A stretch of 15,162 nucleotides of DNA from Campylobacteraceae bacterium (GCA_026986085.1 JALSPE010000045.1:1-15162); one strand, 5' to 3'. Positions 1 through 6,117 are shown, counted from the stretch's first letter. Notes: generated from the letters alone by a model not told the origin. Made by a program: numbers and translations.

Positions 1-2
1 AG

Positions 3-134
3 ATGCAAAATGCACTTAAAACATTAGAAAAAGAGCAACTAAAAAACTCAATTGAAAAAGGTCTTGATGATATTAATAAAGGTAAAACTCATAATATTGA
101 CGAGCTTTGGAATGAGATAGATGATTTAACCTGA
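3..134 (+). CDS. RelB-like type II antitoxin (5' end may lie outside the window)
   Basis: Reads as a 43-residue acidic/basic alternating helical protein beginning MQNALKTLEKEQLKNS and ending NEIDDLT. This resembles the short RelB/ParD-like antitoxins that precede RelE-type toxins; the partner role is inferred from the toxin-like frame downstream. The ATG lies at base 3, so a more upstream start outside the window is possible. The stop at 132-134 belongs to the inserted element. Without the insertion the frame would read Leu then TAA, so the insertion adds only one residue (Thr) and leaves the antitoxin essentially intact. Its partner frame is disconnected from its start codon, so this may now be an orphan antitoxin. 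The family call rests on pattern and context, not on a search. Confidence 0.6.
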   Translation: MQNALKTLEKEQLKNSIEKGLDDINKGKTHNIDELWNEIDDLT

Positions 135-708
135 GTTCGACGGAGTATCATAGCCACAGAAGCAAAAGAATACATGAGATTTTTTAAATTAAATTCGTAG
201 GACTACCCGTAGGTAATTCAAGAATTTTATTTAAGAAAGATTGTGTATTCTTTGGCTTCCCTTCGGGCTTTACAAGGTTTCCCTTATGCGTCATTAAATT
301 TTTTTGAATTAACTAGTTAGTCCTACAAAAATTTAATTTAGCCTAAGAAAAACCTTATAAAGCTGTGGTTATGATATTCCATCAAACTCAGGTTATAAAT
401 ATACAGATAACTTTCTAAAAGAGGTAAAAAAGTTATCTAAAAGATATAAACTTATTAAAAATGATTTAAAAGTTGCAATTAAAGAGATTGAAAATGGCAA
501 CTTTGGAGTTGATTTAGGATTTAACCTTTATAAAAAAAGAGTTGCAAATTCCTCTGTTCCAACAGGTAAAAGTGGTGGTTTTAGAATAATTATATATAAA
601 AAAATTGAAACTAATATCTATCTAGTATCAATATATTCAAAGAGTGATAAAGAGACTATAAGTGACAAAGAGTTAAAAGAACTCATATCACAAATAGTCC
701 AAAAGTAG
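121..708 (+). pseudogene. RelE/ParE-family toxin, interrupted by the 129-393 element
   Basis: The start codon lies inside the antitoxin's last codons (ATG at 121-123), but translation now meets TAA after two codons at the element junction. The rest continues at 396-708 in one open frame of about 103 codons. It contains the features I associate with RelE/HigB-like cytotoxins: KYTDNFLKEVKKLSKRY near the N-terminus, a central GKSGGFRIIIYK strand, and YLVSIYSKSDKETISDKEL near the C-terminus. Joining the two parts across the insertion gives MIYKYTDNF, a normal toxin N-terminus. The downstream part has no ATG, GTG or TTG in frame; the frame is open from 361, just after a TAA inside the element. The toxin is therefore probably silenced, though the downstream frame has acquired no stops or frameshifts, which suggests a recent event or residual expression. 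The end is convergent with the cytochrome gene, 5 bp away. Confidence 0.7.
129..393. mobile_element. 265-bp MITE-like palindromic element with TA target duplication
   Basis: The terminal repeats are ACCTGAGT (129-136) and ACTCAGGT (386-393). They belong to 31-bp inverted arms (129-159 and 363-393) differing at four positions. TA dinucleotides flank it at 127-128 and 394-395. Excising the element plus one TA fuses the antitoxin Leu codon to TAA and the toxin ATG-ATT to TAT-AAA, restoring both genes. No transposase is encoded, so it would be non-autonomous. TA duplication is the known signature of IS630/Tc1-mariner transposases, but the family assignment is inference. Internally there are further paired segments: 159-187 with 231-259; 186-205 with 318-339; 213-229 with 295-313; 267-290 with 342-363; and a CC-TTCG-GG mini-hairpin at 260-267. 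Confidence 0.75.
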
Positions 709-713
709 TAAAT

Positions 714-1652
714 TTATTTAATCTCTTTATCGCCTCTAATTTTATCAACATCTAAACCAAATTGTTTGAAGTTACTTCTAACACTATGTTTCTCATCTAG
801 CACTTTAGAGTTATAGTATCCCATTTTTTCAGCAGGGAATAGACCTTTTTTCAAATCGAAATCTGCTCTTGGTTGTGCATCTACAAATAGCATAACATCT
901 GCTGCTTCTTGGTCGCTTAAACTTCCACCTTGACCAAGTGGCATATTAGATTGCACCCACGCCGCACCTTTGTTAAGCTTACTCATACCAGCACCTGTAT
1001 TATAGCTTAACCATTTTCCTTTAGCATCTTTACCCCAAAGTGGTGGGAATGTTGCCATACCTTGACCGTGGTCGCCATGGCAACTTGCACATTTTGCTGC
1101 GAAGATTTTTTTACCATTCTCGTAATTAGCATGAGTTGCTTTCTTTTGAATTCCTGCAAATTTTTTAGCATTTTTTGCCCATCTTGCAGAGTTTTTTGGA
1201 CTACAAGGTCTTTTTGTATCCATCTTCATTGGCATACCCTCAGATAACCAAGTAATATATGTTGCCATTGCTACTGAAGCCTCTGTATCAATAATTGGTC
1301 TTTTACCATTCATACTTCTCATAAAGCAATTATTAATTCTATCTTGCAGTGTTTGCACAGTTTTTTCTCTTTTAGAAAATGCTGGGAATGCAGTTGCAGT
1401 TCCTATAAATGTTCCTATTCCATCACCAGTTCCTGGTTTGCCATCGCTTCCTTTTAAGTGGCAGCTTTTACATTGAAGTTTATCGCCAACCATATCTTTT
1501 GTAAGTGGATGAGTGTCTGTTTTATTCATAATATCCTCACCCAATTTTACCATTCTTCCAACTTCACCTTCGGGGTAACTCTTTGGAGCTGAACCTGCCA
1601 TTAGCACTACACTACTTGCAATACCAAGCATTATAACTTTAGAAATTTTCAT
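714..1652 (-). CDS. tsdA: Dihaem c-type cytochrome, thiosulfate dehydrogenase/tetrathionate reductase type (TsdA)
   Basis: The 312-residue precursor has a signal peptide (basic MKISK, hydrophobic to about residue 19), so it is periplasmic. Two haem-binding CXXCH motifs are visible: C61-H65 and C188-H192. Between them lies RINNCFMRSMNG with Cys109, matching the segment that supplies the unusual cysteine axial haem ligand in TsdA enzymes. This His/Cys haem is the active site where thiosulfate is oxidised to tetrathionate or, in some Campylobacterota, tetrathionate is reduced. Met223 or Met237 (in SNMPLGQGG) could be the distal ligand of haem 2. The gene stands alone: the stop is 5 bp from the convergent toxin remnant. 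The start has AAGGA seven bases upstream. Direction of catalysis cannot be read from sequence. A different dihaem cytochrome subfamily is the main alternative. Confidence 0.85.
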   Translation of the reverse strand: MKISKVIMLGIASSVVLMAGSAPKSYPEGEVGRMVKLGEDIMNKTDTHPLTKDMVGDKLQCKSCHLKGSDGKPGTGDGIGTFIGTATAFPAFSKREKTVQTLQDRINNCFMRSMNGKRPIIDTEASVAMATYITWLSEGMPMKMDTKRPCSPKNSARWAKNAKKFAGIQKKATHANYENGKKIFAAKCASCHGDHGQGMATFPPLWGKDAKGKWLSYNTGAGMSKLNKGAAWVQSNMPLGQGGSLSDQEAADVMLFVDAQPRADFDLKKGLFPAEKMGYYNSKVLDEKHSVRSNFKQFGLDVDKIRGDKEIK

Positions 1653-1682
1653 TTTTAATCCTTTTTTTAGTAATATAAGTGC

Positions 1683-1688
1683 ATTTTA
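1683..1688 (-). promoter_or_regulatory. Putative -10 box of the tsdA-type cytochrome gene
   Basis: On the minus strand the sequence reads GGTAAAATGC; TAAAAT lies about 31 bases upstream of the start codon. No canonical -35 is visible; instead 8-bp direct repeats occupy the region just upstream (see 1696-1714). Confidence 0.5.
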
Positions 1689-1695
1689 CCAGCTC

Positions 1696-1714
1696 AATGT
1701 AACTGTAATGTAAC
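1696..1714 (-). promoter_or_regulatory. Tandem GTTACATT half-sites, 11-bp phased
   Basis: On the minus strand GTTACATT occurs twice (1714-1707 and 1703-1696) with an exact 11-bp period. A related TTTACATT lies in the opposite orientation at 1721-1728. The pair ends 7 bp upstream of the putative -10, where a -35 would be expected. This is the geometry known for OmpR/PhoB-type response regulators that replace the -35. The regulator itself is not identified, and chance in A+T-rich DNA is not excluded. Confidence 0.45.
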
Positions 1715-1761
1715 AATACATTTACATTATGTAATAGGAGTTACCGAAGTGGTATTTTTAA

Positions 1762-1927
1762 TTAACTTTGGGGTATTTGCAAATACTCTTAGTTCATCTT
1801 TTTGGACTCTCTAATTTATTAGAGGTAATAGCCAAAATTAACTTTTTATCTCAAAAATACGCGAATGAATTCGCGTATCCGTATTATTTGAAATTTGTTT
1901 TTATTTAAAATTAGGCGTGAAAGTTAA
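1762..1927. repeat. Intergenic structured repeat, copy 1
   Basis: Bounded by TTAACTTT (1762-1769) and its inverse AAAGTTAA (1920-1927), with similar flanks GTATTTTTA (1752-1760) and GTATTTTA (1928-1935) that could be a target duplication. The core 1804-1903 closely matches 6154-6251 with small indels. It contains hairpin P2 (1808-1814 with 1819-1825, loop TTTA) and hairpin P3 (1857-1865 with 1870-1878, loop TGAA). Homology to copy 2 also covers TACTCTTA (1784-1791) on the left and AAAATTAGG...AAAGTTAAG on the right. A 14-bp perfect palindrome, GTATTTGCAAATAC, lies at 1773-1786. It carries no gene and sits between ycaO and the cytochrome gene. Confidence 0.65.
1851..1878 (-). terminator. Probable intrinsic terminator of the rpe-trpF-exonuclease-ycaO operon
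   Basis: Read on the minus strand, a 9-bp stem (ATACGCGAA paired with TTCGCGTAT, loop TTCA) is followed by TTTTGA, about 70 bases past the ycaO stop. It coincides with hairpin P3 of the intergenic repeat, so the repeat appears to double as the terminator. On the plus strand no T-run follows, so it should act in one direction only. Copy 2 of the hairpin lacks a comparable uninterrupted T-run. Confidence 0.55.
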
Positions 1928-1947
1928 GTATTTTAGCAAAATCTATT

Positions 1948-3729
1948 TCAAATTGTGGCTAAAACTTTTTTGTATATCTTTAGCATTTCATTATGTTTTT
2001 TTAAGCCGTTTAATTTTAGAGTAGGGCTGTTTAGATTATAGAATTTAATTTTACCTTTTAGAATTTTTTCTGCTATATCTATTATATCGCTAGAGAATAT
2101 ATTTTTTAGTGTAGATATTATCTCTGTGCTATCTATATTTGAGAGTTTAATCTCTAAAATTGTATCTATTACTCTGTATATACCTAGAGTTTTATCATCT
2201 AAAGTTGCGTAGTAAAGAGTCCAATTTATATAATATTTTGCTTTTTCTAAGTTACCAATTGCTAAATATAGCATAGCTTTTAGCTCCCCAATTTGCAGGG
2301 TATCCCATTTGCTATTTTCGTCTGCTAATATGCCTATAAGTTCAGAAACTTTTGTAGAGTCTAGGTATTGCTCTTGCTCTAGGCTTTGAATTAACTCTTC
2401 TATTTGCTCGTTTGATAGAGTGTCTAAGTTTAATATGGGCATTTGCAAATAGACACCTTCGGCGCTATTGTTCCATATTAAATCATCTATTGGATATATC
2501 TCTGAGAGAGAGGGTATTAACACTCTGCAACAGTAGATGCCAAGCTCTTTATACTCTGCAATATAGATATCTAAATCTTGAAAGTGGGCAATATCTATTA
2601 AATAGTTTAATTGATTTTCTATAGAGGAGTGGTTGCTCCAGTTGCTAAATTTATAATCTGCTTTGTTGCTAAAAAATTTATAAGATACTACACCTGTAGA
2701 GTTTATAAAATGCTCTACCAAGTTATTACTATCTGCTATCTCTTCTTTATTTAGAGATGGTGGCAAAAGGTCGCTTATATTGTTTAATTCTCTGCCTTGC
2801 AGTAGTTCGGTAACGCTTCTTTCTAGTGCTACTTCAAATTCGGGATGTGAGCCAAAAGAGAGCAAAACTACACCAGATGTTGGCTCTATAAGTGCTACTG
2901 ATACTACTGGGTAGAGCCCTCCTAAAGATGCATCGCAAACTCTTACTCTAAAGCCATTTTTCTCTATTTCATCTATAGATTCTTTAATTTTTGGATAGTT
3001 GTTTAAGATATCTTCTGGCACAATTGGTGGCGTAATCTCTTGAGATATAATTTTATTTTTTACATACCTTTCATAAATTTCGCAAAGTGCTTGTATCTGA
3101 GCCTCTTCTTTGCTGTTTCCAGCTGCCATACCATTACTAACATATAGATTATTTAATATATTTACAGGAAAATATGTAATTTTTTTATCTGATACTCTTG
3201 TAAATGGCAAGGCGCATATTCCTTTTGTTGTGTAGCCACTGTTTATATCATAAAGGTTATCTAAAGAGAGTTCATTATTGGAGTTATATATACTCCAGAG
3301 TTTGCTATTTAGTAAGCTCTCATAGGTGTTACTATCATCAATACTAAACCATTTTTCGTTTGGGTGGTTTATAAATTTACTATTTACTATATCTTCGCCA
3401 AAATAGTAGTCATTAAAAAAGTAGTTGCAAGAGAGCCTTTCAAATAGCTCTCCTAAAGCTGAGACCCTAGATGCAAGTAGTGTAGAGCCTTTTCCATTTG
3501 TGAATACAAGAGGGCAGTTTTTCTCTTGTATATGAGTTGAGAAGACCCCTTTGACAGGGTTAAGAGATGACTTCTCTTCTATTTGTAAATTTAGCTTCTC
3601 TATTGCATTTAGCATATTTTTATAACTATCTTCAAGTGGTAAAATTTTACCTTTTATGTGTGTTTTAGTTGCTATCTTTTTTATCTCTTCTCTCTTTTTT
3701 AGATGAGGTAGAAAATTTAATAAGCTCAT
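1948..3729 (-). CDS. ycaO: YcaO-domain protein of the E. coli YcaO type (start uncertain)
   Basis: With this start the protein is 593 residues, close to E. coli YcaO. The N-terminal ATP-grasp-like YcaO domain shows GK (27-28) and LEDS (32-35), FTNGKG (77-81) and SALGELFERLS with Glu94/Glu97. Further on it shows NLYVSNGMAAGNSKEEAQIQALCEIYERYVKN-like Asn/Glu/Gln/Glu-Arg positions that bind Mg-ATP in this family. The C-terminal part is helical and TPR-like. E. coli YcaO is known to support RimO-dependent methylthiolation of ribosomal protein S12; that role is only inferred here, as rimO is not in the window. The ATG at 3729 overlaps the exonuclease gene by 65 bp and has no clear ribosome-binding site. 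The next ATG (3618) would remove the conserved GK...LEDS segment, so it is unlikely. A non-ATG start just past 3670 remains possible. It is the last gene of the rpe operon. Confidence 0.85.
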   Translation of the reverse strand: MSLLNFLPHLKKREEIKKIATKTHIKGKILPLEDSYKNMLNAIEKLNLQIEEKSSLNPVKGVFSTHIQEKNCPLVFTNGKGSTLLASRVSALGELFERLSCNYFFNDYYFGEDIVNSKFINHPNEKWFSIDDSNTYESLLNSKLWSIYNSNNELSLDNLYDINSGYTTKGICALPFTRVSDKKITYFPVNILNNLYVSNGMAAGNSKEEAQIQALCEIYERYVKNKIISQEITPPIVPEDILNNYPKIKESIDEIEKNGFRVRVCDASLGGLYPVVSVALIEPTSGVVLLSFGSHPEFEVALERSVTELLQGRELNNISDLLPPSLNKEEIADSNNLVEHFINSTGVVSYKFFSNKADYKFSNWSNHSSIENQLNYLIDIAHFQDLDIYIAEYKELGIYCCRVLIPSLSEIYPIDDLIWNNSAEGVYLQMPILNLDTLSNEQIEELIQSLEQEQYLDSTKVSELIGILADENSKWDTLQIGELKAMLYLAIGNLEKAKYYINWTLYYATLDDKTLGIYRVIDTILEIKLSNIDSTEIISTLKNIFSSDIIDIAEKILKGKIKFYNLNSPTLKLNGLKKHNEMLKIYKKVLATI

Positions 3730-4453
3730 CTGTAGTTTTAATATATTTAGGTAGTTTTTTAAGTGATTTTTGCATAATTTTCCAAGAGCAGAGGGCATCT
3801 GAGTATGCTCTGTGGTGTGAGCCAATATCTATATTTAGCGTTTCGCAAAGTCCTTCTAAACCATACTTTTGGCTATCTATTGTTCGTTTGGCTAACTCTA
3901 TTGTGCATAGTTTCATATTTCCGATACAGCCTAAACCAAAGCGTTTGAATGAGGCGCTTAAAAATGTATAATCAAACTCTACATTATGTGCTACAAATAT
4001 AGCATCGCCCATAAACTCTTTTAACTTTGTTAGTGCCTCTTTTCTACTTGGTGCATCTACTAAATCTTCTGGATAGATACCTGTTAATTGGGATATATTT
4101 TTAGGTATATAAGCACAGTGGACAAGAGACTCTAGTCTATCTATAATTGTGCCATCTTTAACCTTTATTGCACCAATTTCTATTACTTGTGAGCGCCCTG
4201 GTTTTGAGCCATTTGTCTCAATATCTACAATAACATATGTATCTTTTAGATATGGTGTATGCATTGGTTTAAATTTGTAGCCATTAAGTATCTCTTCTAT
4301 TGGGTATCCAGATGCTTGAAGTAAAAGAGCAATAGTTGAGCAATCTTCGCTAAAGGTGGTATATTTTTTTACAATAGCGTAAAATCTATCGTAGTCTAAA
4401 AACCCTCTGTTTCTTCTAAAAGATGCTGTTAGTGGTTCAAATAGTTTTTGCAT
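3665..4453 (-). CDS. DnaQ-family 3'-5' exonuclease (Pol III epsilon-like)
   Basis: The protein has 262 residues. The exonuclease fold begins near residue 72 with YVIVDIET (Asp77, Glu79; Exo I). Exo II is AHNVEFDYTFL (Asp161) and Exo III-epsilon is HHRAYSDAL (His214, Asp219), so the full DEDDh catalytic set is present. The first 70 residues form a separate helical region absent from minimal epsilon subunits, and the C-terminus is lysine-rich (SSKKERRDKKDS). It could act as polymerase proofreader or as a stand-alone repair nuclease; which of these is not decidable here. The start overlaps the trpF end by 17 bp and its own end overlaps the ycaO frame, so it is translationally coupled inside the operon. 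Note that trpF and rpe upstream are metabolic genes, so the grouping is positional rather than functional. Confidence 0.88.
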   Translation of the reverse strand: MQKLFEPLTASFRRNRGFLDYDRFYAIVKKYTTFSEDCSTIALLLQASGYPIEEILNGYKFKPMHTPYLKDTYVIVDIETNGSKPGRSQVIEIGAIKVKDGTIIDRLESLVHCAYIPKNISQLTGIYPEDLVDAPSRKEALTKLKEFMGDAIFVAHNVEFDYTFLSASFKRFGLGCIGNMKLCTIELAKRTIDSQKYGLEGLCETLNIDIGSHHRAYSDALCSWKIMQKSLKKLPKYIKTTDELIKFSTSSKKERRDKKDSN

Positions 4454-5024
4454 TCTTAATAAACTCTTTTACTTTTTTTAAATCTTTTTTACCTTTGCTT
4501 AATTCTACTCCACTACTAACATCAACACCCCAAAAGCCAAAACCTTTTAATTGCTCTAAATTGTTAGGATTAAGCCCACCAGCTATAATAGTTTTAGAGT
4601 TGTCTCTATCTTTAAACCACTCTAAATTTAAGCGTTTGCCACTGCCTCCATAGCTTTCGCAGTAGGCATCTATTAGAGTAAAACTGCTGAATTTGTCTAA
4701 ATCATTTTGGCTCTTTGCCCTAATTACAGGAAGCGTTTTAAACTCTATATCTTCTAGAAATTTTTGTGTGGTGTCAAAATGAATTTGAGCAATATCAATT
4801 TTTGTCTCTATTGCTTTTTTCTCTATCTCCTCTTTGCTACACTCTACAAAAAGTCCTACTTTTGTAACAAATGGTGGAAGTTTCTCTATAATTTTTGCAC
4901 ACTCTTGGTAGCTTATATATCTAGGAGATTTTGGGTAAAATACAAAACCTAGTGCATCTGCTCCATATTCAACAGCATACATAGCATCATCATAGTTGGT
5001 TAATCCACAAATTTTTACTCTCAA
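4437..5024 (-). CDS. trpF: Phosphoribosylanthranilate isomerase
   Basis: The protein has 195 residues and a (beta/alpha)8 barrel. It catalyses the Amadori rearrangement of phosphoribosylanthranilate to CdRP in tryptophan synthesis, in the cytoplasm. The family start KICGLTNYDDA carries catalytic Cys6, and LIDAYCESYGGSG holds the catalytic Asp119 and the phosphate-binding glycines; GADALGFVFYPKSPRYIS is also typical. The start codon is TTG with AAAGG eight bases upstream. It lies 3 bp after rpe and overlaps the exonuclease gene. It is separated from other trp genes, as is common in this phylum, and appears intact. Confidence 0.95.
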   Translation of the reverse strand: MRVKICGLTNYDDAMYAVEYGADALGFVFYPKSPRYISYQECAKIIEKLPPFVTKVGLFVECSKEEIEKKAIETKIDIAQIHFDTTQKFLEDIEFKTLPVIRAKSQNDLDKFSSFTLIDAYCESYGGSGKRLNLEWFKDRDNSKTIIAGGLNPNNLEQLKGFGFWGVDVSSGVELSKGKKDLKKVKEFIKNAKTI

Positions 5025-5027
5025 AAG

Positions 5028-5672
5028 TTATACCTTTAGGCTATCTATTGCGCTTTTAATTCCATCGGGATGTTTATATACATAACTTCCTGCTACAACA
5101 ATATCTACACCAGCATTTTTAAGAAGTTCAATATTTTGCTTATTTACCCCGCCATCTACCTCTATAAGACATTTAGGGTTTCGTTTTTCTATTAACTCTT
5201 TTAGTCTAGAAGCCCTCTCTATAACAGAAGGTATAAACTTTTGTCCACCAAATCCAGGATTAACACTCATTAAAAGAACCATATCTACATCTTGCAGAAG
5301 ATACTCTATAGAGTCAATTTGCGTATGAGGATTTAAAACAACAGCAGGTCTTATATTTAGCTCTCTAATCTTGTTTGCAACTTTGTTTGCGTGTCTTTCG
5401 CTCTCTATATGAAAACTTATAAATTCTGGTTCAATTGGTGCAAAAAGGTCAATAAAAAAGTTGTTATTCTCTACCATTAAGTGAATATCAAGAGGCTTGG
5501 TAGAGGCTTTTTTAACTGCCTCTACAACAACTGGACCAATAGTTAAATTTGGCACAAAGTGACCATCCATAACATCTACATGAACATAGTCGCAACCACC
5601 ATCACAAATTGCTTTTACATCTTGGCTTAAATTACCAAAATCTGCCGATAAAATACTTGGAGCTACTAACAA
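5028..5672 (-). CDS. rpe: Ribulose-phosphate 3-epimerase
   Basis: The protein has 214 residues, the usual length. This TIM-barrel enzyme interconverts ribulose-5-phosphate and xylulose-5-phosphate in the pentose phosphate and Calvin-type pathways. Visible motifs are APSILSADFGNL at the start and VHVDVMDGHFVPN, with metal ligands His31 and Asp33 and with Asp36. Also present are DIHLMVEN with His64, the phosphate loop MSVNPGFGGQ, and EVDGGVN with catalytic Asp172. The start codon is TTG, with AAAAAAGG seven bases upstream. It is the first gene of the operon; its promoter lies at 5701-5706. Confidence 0.96.
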   Translation of the reverse strand: MLVAPSILSADFGNLSQDVKAICDGGCDYVHVDVMDGHFVPNLTIGPVVVEAVKKASTKPLDIHLMVENNNFFIDLFAPIEPEFISFHIESERHANKVANKIRELNIRPAVVLNPHTQIDSIEYLLQDVDMVLLMSVNPGFGGQKFIPSVIERASRLKELIEKRNPKCLIEVDGGVNKQNIELLKNAGVDIVVAGSYVYKHPDGIKSAIDSLKV

Positions 5673-5700
5673 ATATATACCTTTTTTAAAAATTTAATAG

Positions 5701-5706
5701 ATTATA
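5701..5706 (-). promoter_or_regulatory. Promoter -10 of the rpe operon
   Basis: On the minus strand TTTAGATATAATCTATT contains TATAAT, about 29 bases upstream of the rpe TTG. Predicted initiation near 5694 gives a leader of about 20 bases that includes the AAGG ribosome-binding site. No -35 is recognisable, which is normal for the sigma-70 promoters of this phylum. Confidence 0.6.
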
Positions 5707-5774
5707 TCTAAATTTACCTCATATTTTATACACAAAAGCTTATATACTTTAAGAGATATAACTAAAATATATGG

Positions 5775-5780
5775 TAAAAT
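5775..5780 (+). promoter_or_regulatory. Putative -10 for the small zinc-ribbon gene
   Basis: ATGGTAAAATTG contains TAAAAT 21 bases before the proposed start triplet at 5802. Initiation near 5787 would leave a short leader containing AAGGA (5791-5795). It is divergent from the rpe promoter. Confidence 0.4.
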
Positions 5781-5801
5781 TGTTATAAAAAAGGATAAAT
5801 C

Positions 5802-6056
5802 ATAGATTTTTTTACAGTTTTTTTAATACTTTTTATACTTGTTTCATCTGTTGTAGGCTACACTTTCTATCTAAAAGAGAAGAATCAAGAGTTAGATAGG
5901 GTTGTAGAGGGGTTTTGCCCAAAATGCAAACAAAAAGCAGTTGAGCTTGTAGATACAAGAGGGGCAGGGTGTGGCCCTAAAATTGTAACTTACAGATGTA
6001 ATAATTGTGGTTATGAAAATAGCTTTACAAAGCCATCTAGTGGATGTTCTATTTAA
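5802..6056 (+). CDS. Small membrane-anchored zinc-ribbon protein with a non-canonical start
   Basis: An open frame of about 84 codons follows an in-frame TAA at 5796-5798. The translated product has one N-terminal membrane segment (DFFTVFLILFILVSSVVGY) and then a charged linker (KEKNQELDRVVEG). A zinc-ribbon follows, with FCPKC and, about 25 residues later, RCNNCGYE; extra cysteines are near GAGCGP and at the end (SSGCSI). A membrane-tethered cytoplasmic zinc ribbon is likely, but the function is unknown to me. The whole frame contains no ATG, GTG or TTG. AAGGA at 5791-5795 is well placed for ATA at 5802 (6-base spacer) or, less well, ATC at 5799. Either an unusual start is used, the ancestral ATG mutated, or there is a base error. 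Coding character and motifs argue it is, or recently was, a real gene. Confidence 0.7.
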   Translation: MDFFTVFLILFILVSSVVGYTFYLKEKNQELDRVVEGFCPKCKQKAVELVDTRGAGCGPKIVTYRCNNCGYENSFTKPSSGCSI

Positions 6057-6072
6057 TATTAAATTGTATATA

Positions 6073-6117
6073 AACTTTCGAACTTAAATCATCAATATTT
6101 TATAGTGCTAGTAAACT
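6073..6117. repeat. Imperfect direct repeat, left unit
   Basis: This begins AACTTTCGAACTTAAAT and ends AGTGCTAGTAAACT. It aligns, with a short gap, to 6271-6312 (AACTTTTGTGCTTAAATTA ... GGTGTTAGTAAGCT). The two units flank structured repeat copy 2, suggesting a tandem or nested duplication of an element end. Confidence 0.5.

Noticed and set aside
714..1652. SoxA or generic cytochrome c4 identity for the dihaem cytochrome
   Set aside because: The CFMRSMNG segment between the haem motifs fits TsdA better, and SoxA lacks this arrangement of two CXXCH motifs with an intervening ligand cysteine of this form.
1773..1786. Perfect 14-bp palindrome GTATTTGCAAATAC as an operator
   Set aside because: It lies about 120 bases upstream of the nearest start within a repeat element and has no second copy; more likely part of the repeat's secondary structure.
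3669..3971. Open frame antisense to the exonuclease gene
   Set aside because: It overlaps the catalytic Exo III region of a confident gene, has no ribosome-binding site and no recognisable family.
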